From an uncultured Balneolaceae bacterium (GTDB lineage: Bacteria; Bacteroidota; Rhodothermia; Balneolales; Balneolaceae): a DNA stretch of 56,699 bases. The notes beneath the pieces are model-generated. The model searched no databases and was not told the DNA's origin. It worked only from the letters and a program-made list of their open reading frames with translations. The DNA lies in contig CAKZLH010000012.1 in the NCBI GenBank assembly GCA_937125285.1, forward strand, positions 1 through 56,699. The letters run 5' to 3'. Every line of letters begins with the position of its first letter. The first letter of the stretch is position 1. The translations under genes and the position numbers were made by a program. Of this stretch, positions 40,545 to 50,000 are shown in pieces.

Positions 40545-41024
40545 ATGAAAAAGATTATTAACACACTGGTAATTTTGATGTGTTCAATGACTATTTACGG
40601 TCAGGGAATGAATCATGACCATGATGCAATGATGAAAGAGAATGCCGTAAAGGAAGTACTTAAAGCCTATAAATCTGCCCTTGAGAATCTGGATGTAAGT
40701 GACACACAATACTTATTCGCAGAAAATGCAACAGTATTTGAAAATGGAAAGTACGAAGGCTCTTATCAGGACTATCTTGATCATCATATCCGACCAGAAC
40801 TCGGGCATTTCAAAGAATTCGAATTCAACGATTACACCGTTACTGTGCGTCTTGAAGGTGATATTGCTGTCGCGCATGAAACCTATACTTATCGAATAGT
40901 TATTGATGGAGAAGAACCACGAGTTGTCGAACGTCAGGGTGTTGCCACTTCCGTGCTTAAAAACTTTGACGGAACTTGGAGGATTATTCAAAACCATGGC
41001 TCATCACGGGCTACTAGTAATTAA
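40545..41024 (+). CDS. secreted NTF2-like (DUF4440/SnoaL) protein
   Basis: Signal peptide; ALENLDVSDTQYLFAENATVFENGKYEGSYQDYLDHHI; C-terminal WRIIQNHGSS. Confidence 0.8.
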   Translation: MKKIINTLVILMCSMTIYGQGMNHDHDAMMKENAVKEVLKAYKSALENLDVSDTQYLFAENATVFENGKYEGSYQDYLDHHIRPELGHFKEFEFNDYTVTVRLEGDIAVAHETYTYRIVIDGEEPRVVERQGVATSVLKNFDGTWRIIQNHGSSRATSN

Positions 41025-41027
41025 GCA

Positions 41028-41486
41028 ATGCCTTTGAGCACATCAAAACTTATACATTTGTTACTATTAACCGTATTTCTGTATGGCTGTAGCCCTGATG
41101 CAAAAGAAATACCTGATCCTTTTCTGTACAAAAAAGGAAGGTGGTACACTGAATATCAATTTTCTGTCGGCAAAACTGTCTTTGCATCAAACTGTGCTCA
41201 ATGCCATGGCAATGCCGGACAAGGATTGGTTGATGATTGGAAAACACCAAACCCAGACGGAACATTTCCTCCTCCACCTCTAAATGGAACAGCACATAGT
41301 TGGCACCATTCTACCGAAGTTTTGCTCGAAACGATAAATAATGGAGGAATTCCAATAGGTGGAAATATGCCAGCATTTAAAGAAGTTCTATCCGATGAAG
41401 AAAAACTAGCAGCAATCGCTTTTTTTCAAAATCTTTGGGATGATGAAACCTATGCTAAATGGCTGAAAATTAACAACTCTAACTAA
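41028..41486 (+). CDS. c-type cytochrome lipoprotein
   Basis: LYGC lipobox, FASNCAQCHGNAGQG haem motif, GGNMPAFKEVLSDEEKLAAIAFFQNLW. Confidence 0.9.
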   Translation: MPLSTSKLIHLLLLTVFLYGCSPDAKEIPDPFLYKKGRWYTEYQFSVGKTVFASNCAQCHGNAGQGLVDDWKTPNPDGTFPPPPLNGTAHSWHHSTEVLLETINNGGIPIGGNMPAFKEVLSDEEKLAAIAFFQNLWDDETYAKWLKINNSN

Positions 41487-41496
41487 CCTCAAGAAT

Positions 41497-41925
41497 ATGA
41501 AAAAAGTACTCACACTTAGCTTTTTAATACTAAGCTCTACTGCCTTAACTCTTGCTCAAACACCTGAACAGCTCGCAATCAGTAAAACGTTGTCAGAATT
41601 CGAAACCGCTATCGTTGAAAATAATTCAGCAGTTGCTTCAGAAGTTCTTCATGATGATGTAAATATACTGGAAGGCTCTGGGAGCGAAACCAAAGAAGAA
41701 TATCTTTCCCATCATTTTCATTCAGACGGGCGATTTTTGAGTGCCATGACCCGTGAATTAGTATCGGAGAAGATAACAATCGAAGGTAATGTTGCATGGG
41801 TTACTTCTTTAACAAAAATGACTGGAACCTATAATGGAAGGGAAATTGACCGAACCAGTCTCGAACTTGCTGTACTAAAAAAAGAAAATGGCGAATGGAA
41901 GATTATTGCGCTGCATTGGTCATGA
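41497..41925 (+). CDS. secreted NTF2-like (DUF4440/SnoaL) protein
   Basis: Signal peptide, NTF2-like fold pattern, GEWKIIALHWS. Confidence 0.8.
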   Translation: MKKVLTLSFLILSSTALTLAQTPEQLAISKTLSEFETAIVENNSAVASEVLHDDVNILEGSGSETKEEYLSHHFHSDGRFLSAMTRELVSEKITIEGNVAWVTSLTKMTGTYNGREIDRTSLELAVLKKENGEWKIIALHWS

Positions 41926-41926
41926 T

Positions 41927-42139
41927 CTAACAACAATCTTTAGTCATTTGAATTGGAGGACAAGCAACATCGCCATAGGAACAATAAACACAGCAATCGC
42001 CTTTTAGAGGCTTAAGTACTGTAGTGCAATTGGGGCACTCCCAAAAAAACTGACAGGAATCTGTGGGCATTTCTTCTTTGGATTGGTGACCGCATTCAGG
42101 ACAGGTCAGTATTGATTCTTTCTTCACAGTTACACTCAT
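41927..42139 (-). CDS. GDCCVxC-domain putative (seleno)protein family member (Cys form)
   Basis: CPECGHQSKEEMP...GDCCVYCSYGDVACPPIQ. Confidence 0.85.
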   Translation of the reverse strand: MSVTVKKESILTCPECGHQSKEEMPTDSCQFFWECPNCTTVLKPLKGDCCVYCSYGDVACPPIQMTKDCC

Positions 42140-42750
42140 TGTTCAGAATCCTCCTTTACTGTAAAACCGGTACTGTTGATCGCCTGTTTTATGCATTCCG
42201 GTTGAACTTTGGTTTTATCAAATGAAATGGTTGCTGTTTGGGTATCGTAGGAAGCTGTGACCTCCAACACCCCTTCGACTTCCTGGGCTGCATTGCGGAC
42301 AGTTGCTTCGCACCCGGTGCAGGTCATTCCTACAATATCGTAGGTGATCGTTTGAACATTCGCCTCTTGAACATAAACGACTTCAGTGCTCTTATCAGAG
42401 AAAAAGATATCCGAGTAATAGGGGAACGCCATCAGTACTATAGCAAATAAAGTAACAATTCCTAAAAACCCCTTTGATTGGAAAGTTTTTGCTTCCTCTT
42501 CACAAGCACAATCAATCTCTTCCTGTGCTTTGGGTTTTAATTTTTGAAACCAAGCAAACCCTAAAATCAAATGAGTCAGCACTATAATATAGGGACGAAC
42601 GGGTTCCACCCAGGAAAAAGTGGAAGCGATGCCTCCAATTCCAGCTACGGAGGCGGCTACCGGGGTTATACAACAAAGTGAAGCCACAAATGCTGTCACA
42701 ATTCCACCGCTCATTAGCGCCTTGTCCTTTTTGAAGTTAGATTTTCTCAT
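42136..42750 (-). CDS. merTP: MerTP-like mercuric transporter with C-terminal HMA domain
   Basis: SLCCITPVAASVAGIGG TM region; YDIVGMTCTGCEATVRNAAQEVEGV. Confidence 0.85.
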   Translation of the reverse strand: MRKSNFKKDKALMSGGIVTAFVASLCCITPVAASVAGIGGIASTFSWVEPVRPYIIVLTHLILGFAWFQKLKPKAQEEIDCACEEEAKTFQSKGFLGIVTLFAIVLMAFPYYSDIFFSDKSTEVVYVQEANVQTITYDIVGMTCTGCEATVRNAAQEVEGVLEVTASYDTQTATISFDKTKVQPECIKQAINSTGFTVKEDSEQ

Positions 42751-43127
42751 GCGGCTACCACTTTAAGGATGTTATTATTTTCAAGTTGCCCAAAGCAAGG
42801 TAGCAGTACCGGGATAATTTCCTGATTGAGTGAATAAAAAATCACCTTCCCCTCTCTTTGGGTCACTACTAAACCACCGTCTTTCAATTTTCTTAGGTGC
42901 TGGGAAACGGCTGGAATGCTCATATCTAAGATATCGCTCAAATCACACGGACAAAGTTGAGCTTCTTGATTAAGGAGATAGAGAATTTTAAGCCGAGCAT
43001 CGTTTCCTGCCAGCTTAAGAACATCAGATAACTTTTCTGTGGAGGGTTGGATACTCGAAAGTACATCTCTGCATCTTTTAATCTGAGCCAAATCTGCAAC
43101 GTCTCGAATACAGCTTTGTTTATTCAT
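42747..43127 (-). CDS. ArsR/SmtB-family transcriptional regulator
   Basis: NDARLKILYLLNQEAQLCPCDLSDILDMSIPAVSQHLRKLKDGGLVVTQREGKVIFYSL. Confidence 0.92.
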   Translation of the reverse strand: MNKQSCIRDVADLAQIKRCRDVLSSIQPSTEKLSDVLKLAGNDARLKILYLLNQEAQLCPCDLSDILDMSIPAVSQHLRKLKDGGLVVTQREGKVIFYSLNQEIIPVLLPCFGQLENNNILKVVAA

Positions 43128-43169
43128 AGTATTTGTTCATTGTTCATAACAATACGAAGTTATCTTAAC

Positions 43170-43193
43170 TTAATCATTTAAGCAAATGATTAA
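43170..43193. promoter_or_regulatory. candidate ArsR-family operator
   Basis: Perfect inverted repeat TTAATCATTT-AAGC-AAATGATTAA upstream of arsR-like gene. Confidence 0.6.
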
Positions 43194-43254
43194 ATGTTAT
43201 AAGCTCCGAACAACCTAACGAGATACTCCTTACAAACATTTTAGGTTCATATAC

Positions 43255-45201
43255 TTAGCAATGATCACAACTAACTGCGGGTGAAACCTCTTCCTTCCCC
43301 CTCGTGGGTTTTCCAAAAAATAAACGCATCACTTCACCCCCTGAATATTTACTCTGAATTCGTATAGCATTACCGATGGCAATTAAAGCTACGCCTACAT
43401 CGGCAAAAATTGCTTCCCACATAGTTGCAATACCAAATGCTGCAAGAGCCATTACAAGTAGTTTAATTCCCATTGCAAAAGCTATGTTTTGCCAAACAAT
43501 CTGGTGAGTAAACTTAGCTATATCTATAGCCATCGGTATTTTTGAAGGTTGGTCAGTCTGGATAACCACATCAGCTGTTTCTACCGTAGCATCTGAACCA
43601 ATCCCACCCATTGCAATACCCACATCAGCTAAGGTAATGACTGGAGCATCATTTACTCCATCTCCTACAAATCCAACAACTTTTCCTTTCCCAAGAGCCT
43701 GTTCCAGATATTTATATTTTTCATCCGGGAGTAATCCTCCATAAGCCTCGTCCAGATTAAGTTGCTTTCCTACAGAAGTTGCAACCCGTTCATTATCTCC
43801 TGATAACATAACTAATCGTTCTACCCCTTTTGCCCGGAGTAGTGAAATAGCTTGTCTGCTATCTTCTTTGATCTTATCGGCGATAATTATTGTACCTTCA
43901 TGCTCCCCATCTACCGCTACATGAACCAATGTATCAGGGTTTGAATAGTCGATGGATTGAATAGCAACCTGGTTACTCTTGAATAATTCCTGATTACCCA
44001 CCAATACCCGTCTCTTAGCAACCAACCCTTTTAATCCCTTTCCTGAAATTTCTTCTTGCTGTTCACTTTCATACAATTCCTTGCCATTCTTAAATTCAAG
44101 AATTGCTTTACCAATAGGATGTGTGGAGTGTTTCTCTAGGGAGGCAGCATATGCTATAATTTCATCTTCACTTAGTCCATTATGCGCTATGACTTGTCTT
44201 ACTTCAAAAGTGCCTTCGGTCAGGGTGCCTGTTTTATCCATAAACAGGGTTTTCATTTTTCTGAGCTGATCCAGATAATCTGACCCTTTCAGAAGAATTC
44301 CATTCTGTGAAGCTGCTCCTATACCTCCGAAATACCCTAATGGAATGGATATTACCAATCCACACGGACATGAAACCACCAGAAAAATAAGCGCTTTATA
44401 AAACCAGTCCTGAAATACATACTCATCAACAAAGAAGTATGGAAGAAAGGTCAACGCTACTGCGAGCCATACAACCACAGGAGTATAGACTCTTGCAAAT
44501 TTAGTCATGAACCGTTGCGTTGGTGCTTTCCTTTGGGTAGCCTCCTGAACCATATTCAGGATATTTGCCAGCTTAGAATCTTTATAACTGCTTATCACCT
44601 CCATTTTAATTGGAACAGTCTCATTAATTGATCCTGCCCAGACTTCTTCTCCTTCATACCGCTGAACGGGCTTCGATTCTCCTGTAAGAGCTGCGGCATT
44701 AACCGAAGCTTTTTTGCTTAATAATATACCATCTAATGGTACCTTTCCTCCCGGTTTCACTATAATTACCTCTCCTGTTTGAATCTTTGAAGGGTGTACC
44801 TCAACCGATTCTCCATGGCGTTCCACGATAGCTATATCCGGTTGCTGATCTATGAGTTTTTTTATTGAGTTCCTGGCTTTATGTACTGCTCCATGCTGGG
44901 CATATTCTCCAACCATGTAAAAAAGCATTACCGCAACTCCTTCAGCATATTCTCCCAATGCAAATGCACCAACAGTTGCAATTCCCATCAGAAAGAATTC
45001 ACTAAAAAGAGTTCCGCTTCGAATGAATTTAATCGCTTTGATCCAGACTGGTCCTCCAACAGCTATGTAGGAAATACCATACAGTGAGAGATATACATAA
45101 TGGCTGCCCTCGAATGAAACTACATATTCTACAATCAATGCAGCTACAAGTGTAACTGCACTGATAATCGCTTCTTTGTACTTTTTTATAAATGCTATCA
45201 T
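43255..45201 (-). CDS. heavy-metal translocating P1B-type ATPase (CPC motif; Cd/Zn/Co-like)
   Basis: VVSCPCGLVISIPLGYFGG; MDKTGTLTEG; VGFVGDGVNDAPVITLADVGIAMG. Confidence 0.93.
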   Translation of the reverse strand: MIAFIKKYKEAIISAVTLVAALIVEYVVSFEGSHYVYLSLYGISYIAVGGPVWIKAIKFIRSGTLFSEFFLMGIATVGAFALGEYAEGVAVMLFYMVGEYAQHGAVHKARNSIKKLIDQQPDIAIVERHGESVEVHPSKIQTGEVIIVKPGGKVPLDGILLSKKASVNAAALTGESKPVQRYEGEEVWAGSINETVPIKMEVISSYKDSKLANILNMVQEATQRKAPTQRFMTKFARVYTPVVVWLAVALTFLPYFFVDEYVFQDWFYKALIFLVVSCPCGLVISIPLGYFGGIGAASQNGILLKGSDYLDQLRKMKTLFMDKTGTLTEGTFEVRQVIAHNGLSEDEIIAYAASLEKHSTHPIGKAILEFKNGKELYESEQQEEISGKGLKGLVAKRRVLVGNQELFKSNQVAIQSIDYSNPDTLVHVAVDGEHEGTIIIADKIKEDSRQAISLLRAKGVERLVMLSGDNERVATSVGKQLNLDEAYGGLLPDEKYKYLEQALGKGKVVGFVGDGVNDAPVITLADVGIAMGGIGSDATVETADVVIQTDQPSKIPMAIDIAKFTHQIVWQNIAFAMGIKLLVMALAAFGIATMWEAIFADVGVALIAIGNAIRIQSKYSGGEVMRLFFGKPTRGKEEVSPAVSCDHC

Positions 45202-45281
45202 GGGATTCCTTTTTTATTTCATAATAGCGTTATAACTCTCCATTAGATTGCAGATTTATGTAATTCTCGTGTAGTATTTTG

Positions 45282-45851
45282 TTATATCTGATCAATCGAC
45301 ACCCTTTTATTTTCCTTTATTTCCCTAAAATGAGACGGGGATAGTCCGGTTTCAGCTTTGAACTGACGGGAAAAATGCTGCTGACTGCTGTAGCCTAATT
45401 CATAGGCAATCTCTGTCAGGTTAAGCTCACCATATACAATGAGTTCTTTTGCCCGCTCAATCTTCTGAAGAATGTAGTATCGTTCAATGGATTTCCCTTC
45501 AACATTTGAGAACAAACGGCTAAGATATTGGTAGTCCTTACTCAAACTTTTAGCAAGATAGTCTGAAAGCTTTCCTGAAAGCTCCTTATTGGTTCGTACT
45601 AACTGTATGATAAGTTGTTTGATTTGTTCTACCGTCTTACTTCCCTGATCATTGATGATCTCGAATCCATTTTTTTGAACTATTTTAATCAGCCTTCGGT
45701 ATTCCTCATCAGAGATAGGTTCGTTAAGAGTGAGTTCACCCAATTCAATATGCTTCACTGCAAAATCTGCCGCGGAAAGTTTTTCTTCCAAAACCTCCGC
45801 ACAGTGGCTACATACCATGTTTTTTATGTGAAAGTATTCTTGATTTTTCAT
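45282..45851 (-). CDS. AraC-family regulator with N-terminal HMA-like domain
   Basis: IKNMVCSHCAEVLEEKL N-terminus; ERAKELIVYGELNLTEIAYELGYSSQQHFSRQFKAETGLSPSHFRE C-terminus. Confidence 0.88.
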   Translation of the reverse strand: MKNQEYFHIKNMVCSHCAEVLEEKLSAADFAVKHIELGELTLNEPISDEEYRRLIKIVQKNGFEIINDQGSKTVEQIKQLIIQLVRTNKELSGKLSDYLAKSLSKDYQYLSRLFSNVEGKSIERYYILQKIERAKELIVYGELNLTEIAYELGYSSQQHFSRQFKAETGLSPSHFREIKENKRVSIDQI

Positions 45852-45860
45852 TTAGTACTA

Positions 45861-47063
45861 TTAATCATCATCTCCAGTTTCACTTTTCTTCATTTCGGAG
45901 ATCAAGTAATAAGCGTTATTCATAACCACTTGCGCACCTTCCGGAAGTGGCTCGAACAATTTAACTTCCACCCAGTTTCCATGCTGTATTCCAGTGCTAA
46001 TTTCCAGAGGGATAAATTTCCACTCTACCTCCCCATTTTCTATTTCCTTTTCAGCTAAAAACATCAACGATTTACCATCTTCAGTTACTATCGCATCTTC
46101 TGGAATCGCCCATACTTTTTCTGAGGAAGTTTGAATACTCCCCCTGATATACATTCCGGGAATCAGATATTCTTGAGGATCATCAATTTCGGCATGTACA
46201 TGAACCGCTTTCGGTTCTTGTTCAAACTTTTTTCCAATTGAATAAATACTAGCTACTAGTTCTTCATCATATCCCGACTCTACAGTAAACAAAATTTGTT
46301 GTCCTTTTTTTAATTGACGCACATCTTTTTCATAAACCATAAAATCGGCATGTATATGCTCAACGTTTATTATCTCAAATAAGGTAGCCTGCGGGTCTAC
46401 ATATTGTCCGATCTGAATTCCTACATCTTCAACATAACCTTCGATAGGAGATACAACAGGGATTCTTTCATAGATCGTACCACTCCGAACTTCCTCAGCA
46501 TTCAAATTTAACTGCCTTAAACGAGCTTCAGACCCCTTCACTTCAGCTCGAGTGGCTTCATATTCGGCTTCTGTTTGTTGGAACTGCTGCCCAGACCCTA
46601 TTTCTTCGTCGTATAATCTTTTTTGCCGTTGGTATTCTCTTTCTAAATAATTCATCTGTCTCCAACTGCGTACATATTCCGTTTGTACCTGAATAAGATT
46701 AGGGTGAGAGAGGTAGGCTACTATCTGGTTCTTGGTTACGAAATCACCTTCAATTACCTCAATCGAAACTATGTTGGCTCCTAATACCGAAGTTACGGTC
46801 GCTTCGTGTTGAGGAGGAACCTCGAGTTGTCCATTTACTCTTACTGTATTTGATAATGATCTTTTTCGAAGGGTATCTAATTTAATTCCCAGTGCATTAA
46901 ACTTTAATTCTGAAAGATGAACAGTGGATTCTTCCTCGCTTACTACCTCAGAGGTATGTTCGAATGGTATATCTGTATGCTCTTCTAATTCTCCTTGTGC
47001 ACACGCCGCTGTAATTAAAAAAAACACGCTAAAAAGTGATAAATAAATGTGCTCTGTTTTCAT
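45861..47063 (-). CDS. efflux RND periplasmic adaptor (CzcB/CusB-like)
   Basis: Lipoprotein-like N-terminus, HlyD-like core, VVSPIEGYVEDVGIQIGQYV. Confidence 0.9.
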   Translation of the reverse strand: MKTEHIYLSLFSVFFLITAACAQGELEEHTDIPFEHTSEVVSEEESTVHLSELKFNALGIKLDTLRKRSLSNTVRVNGQLEVPPQHEATVTSVLGANIVSIEVIEGDFVTKNQIVAYLSHPNLIQVQTEYVRSWRQMNYLEREYQRQKRLYDEEIGSGQQFQQTEAEYEATRAEVKGSEARLRQLNLNAEEVRSGTIYERIPVVSPIEGYVEDVGIQIGQYVDPQATLFEIINVEHIHADFMVYEKDVRQLKKGQQILFTVESGYDEELVASIYSIGKKFEQEPKAVHVHAEIDDPQEYLIPGMYIRGSIQTSSEKVWAIPEDAIVTEDGKSLMFLAEKEIENGEVEWKFIPLEISTGIQHGNWVEVKLFEPLPEGAQVVMNNAYYLISEMKKSETGDDD

Positions 47064-47082
47064 AATGATTATTCCTGATTAA

Positions 47083-50000
47083 TTAATTTCTTGATGATTG
47101 TGAGTAGTATTGAAGGATATAGCGACTATCCAATAAGTCACCGAAGGCATCCCAGGCTTTTAGTTCAATATTGAGAGCGTCTCTTAGATTCTGCAAAAAC
47201 ATGATATAATCGACGGCTCCTTCTTGGTATGCGGTAATAGCTGCACTTTGTTGTTCCTCTGCCAGAGGTAATGCCTCTTGCTTGTAATAGGTCCAAGAGT
47301 TATTCCATTTGATATAATTCTCTTTTGCCTGAGAGTACATACTCCAAAAAGTTCTTTCAGCTTCTTCAAATTGATTTCGCGTAATCTTAGTTTGAATCTG
47401 CGACGATTGAGTTTTTCCAAGTTGTGACCAAAAAAACAATGGAACCCGGATACCAACTTCATAGCTATAAAATCCAGTTTGACCAGAAATTTCCTGTGCA
47501 GAATAACTTGCTTCAAGACGAGGTAGAAAGGCACTTTTAGTGCTCTTTGATTCTGCTTCTGAAACCTCGATATTTTGCTCTGCTTTCATCAACAAAGGGT
47601 GTGTACTAGAACTATTGAATTGGCTTACTGGTATATCAAGTAGCTCTCTACTCAGCGCTTCCGTTGTGTAGAGTGAGTCTCCGCCAAACCATTGATTAAA
47701 TGCTGACATAGCAGCGCGATAATCTTGCCTCGCTTGGTCTGTCTGGATTTTCAGATCATTCGCTTGATTGACCAGAGACAAATACTCCAGTTTTGAACTG
47801 GCCTCTGTTTCCAAACGTAGTTCTGCGGCTCTTGTAATCTCTGAATATTGAGCATATAGCTTATCCAACAACTCAAATTTTTGCAGAGCTGTATATACTT
47901 CCGCCCAGCTTCGTTGAACCTGTAGCTGGATTTGAGCTTTGGCAAGTTCCAGGTTGTCCTCAGCCAATTGCTGCTTAGCTCTTTGTAAGTTTATCCTAGA
48001 TGGAATCCGAAATAGGTCAAATTCCTGAGAAATTCCGAACCTTGTATTAATTCCATCAGAGCCATTTCCTACTTCTTCTTTTCCAGTAAAAATCCCGGTA
48101 TCTCCAAAGTCCCAAGCAGATTTTTTTAGGGCTCGTTCGCTCTCAATACTTAGTTCCGCAGCTATGATGGCCGGATAGTTTTCCAGCGCCTTACTAACGG
48201 CTTGTTCGACGGTTAATGGTATTAAACTTCGAGTATTAAACTCCTGAGCTTGCAGACTTCCAGATAATAAAAAGGAACTACCTAAAATCAGTAGAATAGA
48301 ACTTACAGTTACTGCTTTTCTATTCCGTCGTTTCTCCTGCCATTTTTCTTCAATGGCATAAAGAACGGGAAGTACAACTAGTGAAAGTAACGTAGCAGAA
48401 ATAAGTCCGCCGATTACCACAGTTGCTAACGGTCGTTGTACTTCGGCTCCGGCTGATGCTGAAAAAGCCATTGGAGTAAAGCCCATGATTGCAGCTGTTG
48501 CTGTAAGTAAAATAGGCCTTAGCCGCTCTTGTGTACCTGCTAAAATTCGATCTTTCAAGTCTGTAACCCCTTCTTCTTTTAATGAATTAAACCTGCTTAT
48601 AAGCACAAGCCCATTAAGCACTGCTACTCCAAAAAGTACGATGAACCCAACTCCGGCAGAGATGCTGAACGACATTCCCCTCAGCTCCAGAAAGAAAACT
48701 CCTCCAATAGCTGCTAGTGGAATGGCCAGGTAGATCATGACCGATTGTGCGAAAGAGTTGAGTGCAAAATAAAGCAGTACAAAGATCAGAAAGAGGGCAA
48801 TTGGAACGACGATGCCAAGCCGACTTTTTGCCCGTTGCAGATTTTCGAATTCTCCACCGTAGGTGATATAATATCCAGGTGGCAATGAGAGTTCGGCATC
48901 AAGCCTGTCCTGAATTTCAGAAACCAAAGACTCAACATCACGACCCCGGGCATTTACACCAACATAGGTTCTACGAAACGTATTATCCCGAGATATCTGC
49001 ATTGGTCCGGGCTGGTAACTTATATCAGCAACTTCTTTGATAGGAACTTGAGTACCATTCTCAAGGTCGATGTATAGGTTTTGAAGATCTTCAATTCCGG
49101 TTCTGAACGTTTCATCAAAACGAACCACCAGATCGAACCGTTTTTCTCCTTCAAACACAACTCCGGCAACACCCCCGGCAAAAGCAGTACTCACGTATTC
49201 GTTTAGTTTTTGAATAGTAAGACCGTATTGTGCTACTTTATTACGATTATACTGAACCGTCATCTGAGGCAGCCCGGATATTCTTTCGGGACTTACATCC
49301 CCAACTCCGGGAACCGTTTGGATGATCGAAGCCATTTCATTTACTTTTTGGGAAAGTATTTCTAAGTCTTCCCCATACAGTTTTACCGCAATATCTTCCC
49401 TCACGCCTTCCAATAGCTCATTAAACCGAAGTTCAACTGGTTGAGTAAATACCAGATTCACTCCTACCAGAGATTCATCAAGTGTAGCTTTGATTTTATC
49501 AATAAGCTCATCTTTAGAATTAGCCGAAACCCAGCTGTCTTTGTTTTTATTTAATATCACATACATATCTGCAATATCAAATGGCATTGGGTCAGTAGGG
49601 ATATCTGCAACACCAATACGAGCAGTAACGGTTTCTACTTCCGGAAACTCATTAAGAAGTATTCGCTCAATTTTTTTGGATACTTCAATCGATTCTGTAA
49701 GACCGCTCCCAGGCCTTATCAGGGCCTGCATGGCAATATCTCCTTCATCTAGTTGTGGAATGAACTCTCCACCCATTCTTGTAAAAGTAAAAATAGCAGC
49801 TGCAAAAAGGATCACTGCCAGCCCAATAACCAATGCTTTTCGATTCAGTGATTGTATAAGTAGCGGACGGTAAACACTTTGAATCTTCTCAATAATTGTA
49901 TTACTGAATCGATCCAGAACATTTTCTAATCTTATAAACCAATTCGATTTATTATTTGATGGCCGCATAACTACTGCCGAGATCATAGGTACATAGGTAA

